Shown one piece after another: positions 1 to 7,019 of a stretch of DNA of 7,019 nt. Made by a program: the position numbers and the translations under genes. Below the pieces are notes generated by a model, which was not told the origin of the DNA, did no database searches, and worked only from the letters and a program-made list of their open reading frames with translations. Source of the stretch: Gammaproteobacteria bacterium (lineage in GTDB: Bacteria; Pseudomonadota; Gammaproteobacteria; GCA-001735895); NCBI GenBank assembly GCA_021767985.1, contig JAASSH010000107.1, forward strand, positions 1 to 7,019. Reading direction: 5' to 3'. The stretch's first letter is position 1. Every line of letters starts with the position of its first letter.

Positions 1-1013
1 AAATCCTTTTGCGACTGCCATACTTCTGCGAAGAACTTGTTTTCTTTCGCAGCGGCTTCGAGCGACTTTTTCGCGGCCGCCATGTACTCCGTGAAGTAAT
101 CCGCTGGCGTATCTTCCAGGATAACACCGTGATTATCCGTCAGATCTTTCAGCGCCTTACCGTTCTCAAAGATCCGGTAGGACATGGATTTCGACAGAGA
201 CGCGTTTGCCGCAACTTCCAGCGCTTTCTTCTCAAGATCGCTCAGCGAGTTGTAGAAGTCGCCATTCACATACATGTCCGCGTTCACGGTCACCTGGTGC
301 AGACCCTGGAGGTAGTAGTGTTTCAGCACTTTCTGGAAACCAAAGACGGAGTCCGGCTTGGGGCAGCACCACTCAGCTGCGTCGATCGTGCCTTTCTCCA
401 ACGCTGGCAGGATGTCGCCGCCGCCCATAGCAACCGCTGGAACACCGATTTCAGCGTATGCAGCACCAACCATGCCCGGAGGTGCACGGAAGCGCAATTG
501 ACGGAAATCATCCATCGAATTGATCGGCTTGGGGAACCAGCCGAGAGCCTCAGGGCCCACTGGCTGCAGCATGAATCCCTTGACGTTCACACCCATTTCA
601 TCCCACAGGCGGTCATACAGCTCCTTGCCACCGCCGTACTGGAACCAGCTCAGGAACGCGATGTTATCGAGACCGACACCGGCACCCGCAACAGGCGCGC
701 CGAACAGGTTAGCCGCAACGTGCTTGCCACCCCAATAATGTGTCCAGGCAAAGCCACCTTCAACGAGCCCCGCGTCGACGGCATCCATGATGTCTCGTGG
801 TCCAACAACAGCGCCTGCCGGAAGAACTTCGATGGTGAGCGACCCATTAGTCAGGGCTGCAACGTCATTACCGAACTCCTTCAACATAACGACTTCGTCA
901 GCTGACGTCGGTAGCACCGACTGGATACGCAATACCTTTTTGGCCGCCATGGCAGGAGATGCCATGATTGCCAAGGCTGCCGCGAAGGCAACTACATATT
1001 TTATTTTTAACAT
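1..1013 (-). CDS. dctP: TRAP transporter substrate-binding protein (DctP family), partial, C-terminus beyond left edge
   Basis: Translating the minus strand from the ATG at 1013-1011 gives 337 uninterrupted residues running off the left edge. The N-terminus is a Sec signal peptide: basic MLKIK, a hydrophobic stretch of about residues 6-20, then AMA|AKK (predicted cleavage after A23), so the product is periplasmic. The body is a DctP/TakP-type binding protein: GWF motif after residue 155, LRFRAPPG near 173-180 with R176 as the likely ligand-carboxylate or sulfonate contact, a GGGDILPALEKGTIDAAEW block ending at E214-W215, then GFQKVLKHYY. From family knowledge, these positions line ligand and cation sites in TakP-like proteins. 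A strong Shine-Dalgarno (AGAGGAG, 5 nt before ATG) fixes the start. The protein should deliver a small acid to a DctQ/DctM membrane pair, presumably encoded to the left. Given the dehydrogenase operon nearby, DHPS is a plausible ligand (an HpsK role), but this is inference. Confidence 0.93.
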   Translation of the reverse strand, partial: MLKIKYVVAFAAALAIMASPAMAAKKVLRIQSVLPTSADEVVMLKEFGNDVAALTNGSLTIEVLPAGAVVGPRDIMDAVDAGLVEGGFAWTHYWGGKHVAANLFGAPVAGAGVGLDNIAFLSWFQYGGGKELYDRLWDEMGVNVKGFMLQPVGPEALGWFPKPINSMDDFRQLRFRAPPGMVGAAYAEIGVPAVAMGGGDILPALEKGTIDAAEWCCPKPDSVFGFQKVLKHYYLQGLHQVTVNADMYVNGDFYNSLSDLEKKALEVAANASLSKSMSYRIFENGKALKDLTDNHGVILEDTPADYFTEYMAAAKKSLEAAAKENKFFAEVWQSQKD

Positions 1014-1017
1014 ATCT

Positions 1018-1025
1018 ACTCCTCT
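1018..1025 (-). promoter_or_regulatory. Ribosome binding site of the TRAP binding-protein gene
   Basis: On the minus strand the bases read AGAGGAGT, followed by AGAT and the ATG at 1013. The purine core is nearly complementary to the 3' end of 16S rRNA, with 5 nt between GGAG-type core and start. It decides the start codon and confirms that this strand, not the opposite one, is coding here. Confidence 0.85.
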
Positions 1026-1105
1026 GGTTTAGAAAGCCTTCGCCATGTTATGCGTCGCGAGGCTGAAGGCAGCGCCCCGGAGCTTGTTGGGCCGACGGTC
1101 CGACC

Positions 1106-1128
1106 CCAGTTCAATCAACCAGTTCAAT
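1106..1128. repeat. Short tandem repeat CCAGTTCAAT, period 13
   Basis: CCAGTTCAAT occurs at 1106-1115 and again at 1119-1128, separated by CAA. It would lie in the untranslated leader of the TRAP gene if transcription starts in the direct-repeat modules. The spacing is a little more than one helical turn, so a protein site is possible; chance is also possible at this length. Confidence 0.6.
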
Positions 1129-1149
1129 GCCGAAAACCGGCAAAACTTA

Positions 1150-1212
1150 GTTTAAATGAGACTCTCGGTCTCGATATTACAGCTTTTAGCGGTTGAGTAA
1201 AGCGCTAAATAC
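1150..1212. repeat. Direct repeat module, copy 1
   Basis: Bases 1150-1187 are identical over 38 bp to 1223-1260. After a divergent 5-bp stretch (AGCGG here, GGGGC in copy 2) both copies continue in register with TTGAGTAA, then GCTAAATAC after a 3- or 4-bp gap. The 38-bp core contains the inverted repeat GAGAC-TCTCG-GTCTC at 1158-1172. This copy also carries AAAGCGCTAA at 1199-1208, which copy 2 lacks. Confidence 0.9.
1158..1201 (-). promoter_or_regulatory. Candidate promoter and operator for the TRAP gene (copy 1)
   Basis: Read on the minus strand: TTTACT (1201-1196), 16 nt, TAATAT (1179-1174), then the inverted repeat GAGAC-N5-GTCTC (1172-1158) over the expected start of transcription. Both hexamers match 4 of 6 of the sigma70 consensus. 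Copy 2 has the same layout with ATTACT at 1274-1269 and TAATAT at 1252-1247. Parts that would matter (-35, -10, inverted repeat) are the parts conserved between copies, while the spacer is not. No experiment supports this and the hexamers alone are only moderate. Confidence 0.4.
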
Positions 1213-1222
1213 ACAAATTTTT

Positions 1223-1286
1223 GTTTAAATGAGACTCTCGGTCTCGATATTACAGCTTTTGGGGCTTGAGTAATAGTGCTAAATAC
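1223..1286. repeat. Direct repeat module, copy 2
   Basis: Second copy of the module, offset exactly 73 bp from copy 1 through its 38-bp core and the TTGAGTAA block (1266-1273); GCTAAATAC follows at 1278-1286 after a one-base insertion. The inverted repeat GAGAC-N5-GTCTC falls at 1231-1245. Perfect identity of the core beside diverged joints suggests either a recent duplication or selection on the core. Confidence 0.9.
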
Positions 1287-1448
1287 TCATAAATCTCGTT
1301 TCGGTATCCCAAAAAACCGAACTTGATGGCGCTATTCAGGGTAGAACCACCTAACGAATTCGACAACCAGCCTTAAATGAGAATATTTGTTCCATTTTAG
1401 CGACACTTAATGTATCTTCGAATCGAAACCTATAACGAAAAGGGGCTC

Positions 1449-3059
1449 GTGGATCAATTCGACTACATCATCGTAGGCGCCGGATCGGCCGGCTGCGTGC
1501 TCGCCAATCGGCTATCGGCGAATCCGGCAAACAAGGTGCTGTTAGTCGAGGCCGGGGGCAGGGACTTAAACCCCTGGCTGCACGTACCGGTTGGCTATTT
1601 CAAAACCATGCATAATCCCGGTTTCGACTGGTGTTACCTGACCGAACCGGACCCGGGTATTGCCGGACGTCGCCTGCAGTGGCCCCGGGGTAAAGTGCTC
1701 GGTGGATCGAGTGCACTCAACGGTTTGCTCTACGTGCGGGGTCAGCCGGAGGATTACGATCGCTGGGCCGAGCTGGGTAATCCTGGCTGGAGTTTTCGAG
1801 AGGTACTGCCGTACTTCAAGAAATCGGAAGACAATGATCGTGGCGCCGACGAGTTCCACGCTGTGGGTGGGTTGCAAAAGGTGTCCGACCTGCGCCTGCG
1901 ACGACCGATTGCCGAGCATTTTATCCAGGCCGCGACCGAAATCGGTATTCCTTTCAACGAGGATTACAATGGTGCCGAGCAGGAGGGGGTCGCTTATTTT
2001 CAACAGACCGCGTATCGGGGTTTTCGCTGGAGTACCGCCAAGAGCTTTCTACGCCCGGCGAAAAATCGCGACAATCTCGAGGTCGTTACCAACGCGCAGG
2101 TCACCAGCCTCAATTTCGAGGGCGCGCGTGTAACCGGAATTAATTACCGGCGTGGCGGCGAGCGCAAAACAGCTTTGGCCAATGCCGAAGTCATCCTCAG
2201 CGCCGGCGCGATCAATTCGCCGCAGATCTTGCAGTGTTCCGGTATCGGTGACCCCGAACAATTGAAAGCCGTGGGGGTCGAAACACGGCATGCGCTCCCC
2301 GGGGTCGGCAAGAACCTGCAGGATCACCTGCAGATCCGCCTCGTGTTCAAGACTAACAAGCGCACCCTCAACGATGAGTTGAACAGCTGGGTAAAACAAA
2401 TGCTGGTGGGCATGCAGTACGTGCTGACCCGAACCGGGCCTTTGACCCTGGCCGCCAGCCAGGTCGCGATTTTCACCCGCTCCAGCGATGCGGTGCAGCG
2501 CCCCGATATTCAGTTCCACATGCAGCCCCTGTCGGCGGACAAACCCGGTGATGGTGTGCATCCGTTCTCGGCGTTCACCTCATCGGTCTGCCAGCTCCGA
2601 CCACACAGCCGGGGATATGTTGCGATAAAGTCACCGGACCCGCTGCAGGCGCCGGCGATGATGCCCAATTATCTCTCGGACGAGCGCGACTGCGAGGTCG
2701 CCATCGGCGGTATTAAAGTCGCCCGACGTATCTGCGAAGCACCGTCTCTCAGAAATTGTGTCATCGATGAGTATGTGCCGGGCCGGCAGTTTCAGACCGA
2801 TGCGGAACTGCTCGAGGCCGCGCGTAATTACAGCCAGACCATCTACCATCCGACCAGTACCTGTAAAATGGGGGTCGATGCGGACGCGGTGGTCGATCCG
2901 GAGTTGCGTGTACATGGACTCGAGGGATTGCGTGTCGTCGATGCTTCGATCATGCCGGAGATCGTATCCGGCAACACCAATGCGCCGACCATCATGATCG
3001 CGGAGAAGGCAGCCGACATGATTCTGGGAAAAACAGCAGCGACCTGTGAGCAAATGTAA
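1449..3059 (+). CDS. GMC-family FAD-dependent alcohol dehydrogenase (choline dehydrogenase-like)
   Basis: Complete 536-residue flavoprotein of usual GMC length. In order: FAD-binding Rossmann motif GAGSAGC (10-16), an acidic EAGG after the second strand, GMC signature 1 ([18 protein letters not shown]), GMC signature 2 ([17 protein letters not shown]), and the C-terminal [10 protein letters not shown] and SGNTNAPT blocks. H467 and N509 fit the catalytic His-Asn pair known from choline oxidase-type members. There is no signal peptide or membrane segment, so it is probably cytosolic or peripheral, passing electrons to quinone or oxygen. I prefer the GTG at 1449, which gives [12 protein letters not shown], the typical family N-terminus, and has AAAAGGGG just upstream; an in-frame ATG at 1410 would add 13 residues but lacks a clear ribosome site. 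The substrate cannot be read from sequence: choline, glycols and other primary alcohols are all used in this family. Its place between the transporter and the hps-type regulator suggests oxidation of the same or a related hydroxylated substrate (inference). Confidence 0.93.
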   Translation: MDQFDYIIVGAGSAGCVLANRLSANPANKVLLVEAGGRDLNPWLHVPVGYFKTMHNPGFDWCYLTEPDPGIAGRRLQWPRGKVLGGSSALNGLLYVRGQPEDYDRWAELGNPGWSFREVLPYFKKSEDNDRGADEFHAVGGLQKVSDLRLRRPIAEHFIQAATEIGIPFNEDYNGAEQEGVAYFQQTAYRGFRWSTAKSFLRPAKNRDNLEVVTNAQVTSLNFEGARVTGINYRRGGERKTALANAEVILSAGAINSPQILQCSGIGDPEQLKAVGVETRHALPGVGKNLQDHLQIRLVFKTNKRTLNDELNSWVKQMLVGMQYVLTRTGPLTLAASQVAIFTRSSDAVQRPDIQFHMQPLSADKPGDGVHPFSAFTSSVCQLRPHSRGYVAIKSPDPLQAPAMMPNYLSDERDCEVAIGGIKVARRICEAPSLRNCVIDEYVPGRQFQTDAELLEAARNYSQTIYHPTSTCKMGVDADAVVDPELRVHGLEGLRVVDASIMPEIVSGNTNAPTIMIAEKAADMILGKTAATCEQM

Positions 3060-3416
3060 GGGCTGACCCCTATTATTGTGATACTGGACGTTAGGCGATA
3101 AAGCAAAGTTCTGGTAGATGACCGCTACTGCACCGAAGCAGACGCTGTGGCATTTGGACTGAATGTCGGAAGCCGACTGAGACACTCGCATCATAAATAA
3201 TCGCGTCATTCCCGCGAAAGCGGGAATCTATCAATGGAGGCACGTTACAAGATTCCCGCTTTCGCGGGAATGACTGCAATTTACGTCTGGTATTATTGGC
3301 CGAAGATTGCCTCCCGCCAGGGAAATATGAGGGTCCGCTATCGAGAGAGCAGATACTGAAATCGACTGTCTCAGGGGGTGAGAACGGCCAGATCGGATCA
3401 GTTGCTCACTATGTGG
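3060..3416. other. Convergent intergenic spacer
   Basis: The GMC gene and the LacI gene end towards each other here. I see no gene: frames crossing the inverted repeat encode the familiar spurious SFPRKRES / SRFRGND peptide. The only clear structure is the inverted repeat at 3205-3274. Bases 3058-3070 can form a weak 4-bp AGGG/CCCT stem just past the GMC stop, without a U-tract. The rest (3100-3200 and 3280-3416) has no recognisable feature. Confidence 0.75.
3205..3274. repeat. REP/MITE-like perfect inverted repeat
   Basis: Bases 3205-3228 (GTCATTCCCGCG... ending GGGAATC) are the exact reverse complement of 3251-3274: two 24-bp arms around a 22-bp centre. Each arm is itself a hairpin, ATTCCCGC-GAAA-GCGGGAAT, with an 8-bp stem; on one strand its loop is the stable GNRA type. 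This is the look of dispersed palindromic elements (REP/BIME or dRS3-like repeats) common in proteobacteria. Lying between converging genes, it could also end or stabilise both transcripts, although no T-run follows for a classical intrinsic terminator. Confidence 0.85.
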
Positions 3417-4493
3417 TCAGCGAGTCCGCGGCTTCGCCGTCGTTTCCCTCACCATTAACCAGGTCCCCATTTCAACGGGTGGTTGCAGCGGTTCCTGCCT
3501 GATTTGCGCCACCAGGTAATCAGCCGCATTTTCACCCATCTCGGCCGATGGCACGTGTAAGGTAGTCAGGGCCGGTTTAATCTGTGAGCTCATATCGAGG
3601 TCGTCGAAACCTGCAATCGAAATCTCATCGGGAATCTTGATTCCGCTCGACTGGCATTCGGCAACTGCGCCCATCGCCAGAATATCATTACCGCATAAAA
3701 CCGCTGTCGGTAACTTCTCCAGCTGCAACACACACCGCATGGCTTCGCGACCCTGCTTGACGGAGTAGCTTCGTTCGATGATTTTTTCGGGCGCGAGCCG
3801 CAGGTTGCGCGCTTCTACCGCATCTCTGATTCCCAGCACGCGATCTCTTGCCCGGTCATTGTTTTTAGTCCGTCCCGCGATAACGGCCAGGTCGACATGC
3901 CCCAGATCCAACAAATAGTCGGCAATTTTTCTGGCGGCCTTTCTGTTATCGAAACCAATATAAGGTTGCAATGAATCGGAATCCCAGGCCCAGCAACAAA
4001 CGTAGGGAACGCCCTTTTCTTCGAGCAACTGTAACAATGCCGGATCATGCTGTGACCCCACCAGCAACAGTGCCTCTACTCCCTGGCGTAACAACATCTT
4101 GACCCCGTTCAACTCCTCGACAAGGTCGTATTCATTACTGGCGACAATCAACGTGTAGTCATGCTGTTTAAGCCTTCGCTGCAGACTTTGTATACCCGCC
4201 GCAAATAACGCGTTATCCAGGGTAGGTACGATCGCGCCGATAATTCCGGAGTGGCGCGACGCCAGTGCCCTGGCCGCGCCATCGGGAATGTAACCGAGCA
4301 GTTCAATCGAGGCATTGACCGCCATTTGGCTCTTGGCGGCCACTTTTTCGGGATTGTTCAGCACCCTGGAAACGGTTGCCGTGGAAACTCCGGCGTGCTG
4401 CGCGACATCGCCCAGGGAAACGCTCTTTACAGAGAAAGCTCTTTGGCGGTTCGAGCCGGCGTTGCTGTTCTTTGTTTGGGGTCGTTTTGGCAT
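3417..4493 (-). CDS. hpsR: LacI-family transcriptional repressor, probable hps operon regulator
   Basis: Complete 358-residue LacI/GalR protein. After a 24-residue basic, polar tail comes the helix-turn-helix (about 26-46: VSLGDVAQHAGVSTATVSRVLNN), the hinge helix with DGAARALAS (71-79, L77 as the expected minor-groove wedge), then a periplasmic-binding-protein-like effector domain beginning GIIGAIVPTLDN and including GFDNRKAA, CGNDILAMGAV and ISIAGFDDLDMS. The recognition helix STATVSRV resembles that of CcpA and GalR, which bind TGTAA-type half sites with a central CG; just such a palindrome lies upstream at 4625-4644. It is transcribed divergently from the HpsN-like gene, and in Cupriavidus the DHPS cluster also has a LacI-type regulator, HpsR. 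The inducer is presumably DHPS or a pathway intermediate (inference). I saw no strong Shine-Dalgarno before its ATG. Confidence 0.9.
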   Translation of the reverse strand: MPKRPQTKNSNAGSNRQRAFSVKSVSLGDVAQHAGVSTATVSRVLNNPEKVAAKSQMAVNASIELLGYIPDGAARALASRHSGIIGAIVPTLDNALFAAGIQSLQRRLKQHDYTLIVASNEYDLVEELNGVKMLLRQGVEALLLVGSQHDPALLQLLEEKGVPYVCCWAWDSDSLQPYIGFDNRKAARKIADYLLDLGHVDLAVIAGRTKNNDRARDRVLGIRDAVEARNLRLAPEKIIERSYSVKQGREAMRCVLQLEKLPTAVLCGNDILAMGAVAECQSSGIKIPDEISIAGFDDLDMSSQIKPALTTLHVPSAEMGENAADYLVAQIRQEPLQPPVEMGTWLMVRETTAKPRTR

Positions 4494-4564
4494 CTATTTT
4501 TACAGCGTTTAACTTGTGGATGATTTTTTAAGACCTGGCGGATTGGCAGCAAACGATCCGGTAA

Positions 4565-5971
<1,407 letters not shown>

Positions 5972-6006
5972 TCCCGGACATTTCGGCAGACGCATCGAGT
6001 AGACAG

Positions 6007-6783
6007 GTGCTGGACAACATCCGACAACTGTTCGATCTGAGCGGACGGGTTGCGTTGTGTACCGGAGGCAGCTCCGGTATCGGCCGGCGCATGGCGCTGG
6101 CGCTTTCGCAAGCCGGCGCCGAGGTTGTACTGGTGGGTCGAAACGAGGCTGCACTGGCCGAGGCGATGGAGCAGATAAAAACCGGGGGTGGCGGTCGCGG
6201 CGTGACAATTGCGGCTGATCTGCTCGATCGCTCCACCCTCGGCGATGTTGTGGCCGAGGCTTCGGAGGCGTTCGGCGCGCCGGATATACTGATCAATGCG
6301 GCCGGTATCAATCTGCGCGAACCCTGGGATGAAATCAGCGAAGCCAGCTGGCAGCAGACGCTCGATATCAATTTATCCACACCGTTCTTTCTGGCGCGGC
6401 ATTGTATTCCCGCGATGAAAAGCAAGGGTCGGGGCAACATCATTAACGTCGCGTCGCTGCAATCTTTTCGAGCCTTCGCCAACAGCATTGCCTACGGCGC
6501 ATCCAAGGGCGGGATTGCACAACTGACGCGCGCCATGGCGGAAGCCTGGTCGCCTTTCGGTATTGTCACTAATGCCGTCGCGCCGGGTTTTTTCCCAACC
6601 GAGCTGACCCGCAAGGTTTACGAAAATCCCGAGTTACTGGCGCACAATGCAGGCATGACCGCCATTGGTCGAAACGGCGAGTTATCCGATCTCGACGGCG
6701 TCACCGTTTTCCTGGCGTCGGCGGCCGCCAACTACATTACCGGACAGATTATCGCTGTCGACGGTGGGTTTACCGCAAAGTAG
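6007..6783 (+). CDS. hpsO: Short-chain dehydrogenase/reductase, probable DHPS 2-dehydrogenase (HpsO-like)
   Basis: A complete classical SDR of 258 residues. Visible motifs: cofactor loop TGGSSGIG (19-26), NAAG (97-100), active-site Asn N122 (DINLSTPF), S150 (INVAS), and YxxxK as Y163-K167 (AYGASKGG), followed by APGFFPTEL and the C-terminal VDGGF. The second strand ends VLVGRN, with Arg rather than Asp after Gly, which usually goes with NADP(H). It resembles the gluconate 5-dehydrogenase / sugar-alcohol branch. The start is a GTG, giving MLDNIRQLFDLSGRVAL, 35 nt after the HpsN-like stop; no ATG lies in frame between, and the ribosome site is weak. Between an HpsN-like enzyme and a Zn-ADH, it fits one of the two HpsO/HpsP 2-dehydrogenases that interconvert DHPS enantiomers through the 2-keto form. 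Which of the two names applies is uncertain; another secondary alcohol is possible. Confidence 0.85.
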   Translation: MLDNIRQLFDLSGRVALCTGGSSGIGRRMALALSQAGAEVVLVGRNEAALAEAMEQIKTGGGGRGVTIAADLLDRSTLGDVVAEASEAFGAPDILINAAGINLREPWDEISEASWQQTLDINLSTPFFLARHCIPAMKSKGRGNIINVASLQSFRAFANSIAYGASKGGIAQLTRAMAEAWSPFGIVTNAVAPGFFPTELTRKVYENPELLAHNAGMTAIGRNGELSDLDGVTVFLASAAANYITGQIIAVDGGFTAK

Positions 6784-6792
6784 AGATTAGCA

Positions 6793-7019
6793 ATGAAGGC
6801 ACTTGTTTATACCTCACCCATGGAGCTCGAGTATCGGGACGAACCCGATCCGACCCCGGAAGCCGGCGAGGCGCTCATCCGCGTTGAAGCCAGCGGTATA
6901 TGTGGCTCGGATATGCACGCCTATTTTGGCCATGACGAACGGCGTCCGGCACCGCTCATCCTCGGGCACGAAGTGAGCGGCGAAGTTATCAGCGGGAGCC
7001 GCAAGGGCCAGCGCGTAGT
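6793..7019 (+). CDS. hpsP: Zinc-dependent medium-chain alcohol dehydrogenase, N-terminal fragment (HpsP-like), cut by right edge
   Basis: The ATG at 6793 lies 9 nt after the SDR stop and opens 75 codons that run off the right edge. MKALVYTSPMELEYRDEP is the usual start of GroES-like alcohol dehydrogenases. GICGSDMHAYFGH (35-47) holds the catalytic-zinc cysteine C37 plus the D40 and H42 region, and LGHEVSGEV holds H59-E60. This is the L-threonine/sorbitol dehydrogenase branch; the structural-zinc cysteines and NAD domain lie beyond the window. The tight spacing means co-transcription with the SDR. By comparison with the Cupriavidus hpsNOP set, it would be the second DHPS 2-dehydrogenase, so that both enantiomers can be funnelled to HpsN. 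Family is secure; substrate is inferred from neighbours only. Confidence 0.85.
   Translation, partial: MKALVYTSPMELEYRDEPDPTPEAGEALIRVEASGICGSDMHAYFGHDERRPAPLILGHEVSGEVISGSRKGQRV

Larger units (their letters stand above)
1014..1448. promoter_or_regulatory. Divergent control region between TRAP gene and GMC dehydrogenase
   Basis: No convincing gene lies here. The AT-richer centre (about 1140-1410) contrasts with the flanking coding DNA. It holds two 38-bp perfect direct repeats with conserved flanks (1150-1212 and 1223-1286), a fragment of a third copy (TTAAATGAGA at 1373-1382), an inverted repeat TTTAGCG-N11-CGCTAAA at 1185-1209 with another TTTAGCG at 1396-1402, and a 10-bp tandem repeat at 1106-1128. 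Transcription must leave leftward for the transporter and rightward for the GMC gene. I see a plausible promoter only for the leftward direction. Confidence 0.7.

Noticed and set aside
9..905. 298-residue plus-strand open frame
   Set aside because: It is antisense to the TRAP binding-protein gene, which has a signal peptide, family motifs and a strong ribosome site; the plus-strand translation resembles no family and is rich in R, H and Q as expected for a shadow frame.
1150..1286. CRISPR array
   Set aside because: Only two full copies plus a 10-bp fragment; the interval between copies is itself partly conserved in register, which spacers would not be, and no cas gene is present.
1410..1448. 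ATG start 13 residues upstream for the GMC gene
   Set aside because: No evident ribosome site there, while GTG 1449 follows AAAAGGGG and gives the family-typical N-terminus. Not fully excluded.
3058..3075. Possible terminator after the GMC gene
   Set aside because: The AGGG/CCCT stem is only 4 bp and no T-run follows.
3091..3279. 62-residue minus-strand open frame containing SFPRKRES and SRFRGND
   Set aside because: These peptides are the translation of the palindromic repeat at 3205-3274 and are a well-known spurious protein signature.

Overview
The window looks like a chromosomal piece of a proteobacterium, probably a marine-type gammaproteobacterium. Base composition is moderately GC-rich, there is a TRAP-type solute transporter, and one spacer carries a REP/MITE-like inverted repeat built on an ATTCCCGC-GAAA-GCGGGAAT hairpin of the kind scattered through many gamma- and betaproteobacterial genomes. 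The taxon is inferred from these general traits only.

Layout: (1) 1-1013, minus strand: the N-terminal 337 residues of a TRAP transporter periplasmic substrate-binding protein, cut by the left edge. (2) 1014-1448: a divergent control region with two in-register copies of a promoter/operator-like module 73 bp apart. (3) 1449-3059, plus: a complete GMC-family FAD-dependent alcohol/choline-type dehydrogenase. (4) 3060-3416: a convergent spacer with a perfect 24-bp inverted repeat (70 bp overall). (5) 3417-4493, minus: a LacI-family repressor. (6) 4494-4660: a divergent regulatory spacer in which a good sigma70 promoter is overlapped by a perfect 20-bp LacI-type palindrome. (7) 4661 to the right edge, plus: a compact dehydrogenase operon of a histidinol-dehydrogenase homologue (HpsN-like), a short-chain dehydrogenase, and the first 75 residues of a zinc-dependent medium-chain alcohol dehydrogenase.

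The set LacI regulator + HpsN-type dehydrogenase + SDR + Zn-ADH matches the published hpsR-hpsNOP arrangement of Cupriavidus pinatubonensis for catabolism of 2,3-dihydroxypropane-1-sulfonate (DHPS), a C3 organosulfonate made by algae and from plant sulfoquinovose. In that pathway two 2-dehydrogenases (HpsO, HpsP) interconvert the DHPS enantiomers and HpsN oxidises (R)-DHPS to (R)-sulfolactate, which a desulfonating enzyme encoded elsewhere then cleaves. A TRAP system as importer fits Ruegeria-type hps loci. The DHPS assignment is inferred from gene content, from the zinc-site residues retained and from loss of a histidinol-binding glutamate; no desulfonating enzyme or TRAP membrane subunit lies inside the window.

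Least explained are the GMC oxidoreductase lying between transporter and regulator, and the duplicated promoter-operator module in front of the transporter gene, whose inverted repeat (GAGAC-N5-GTCTC) is unlike the LacI operator and may answer to a second regulator.
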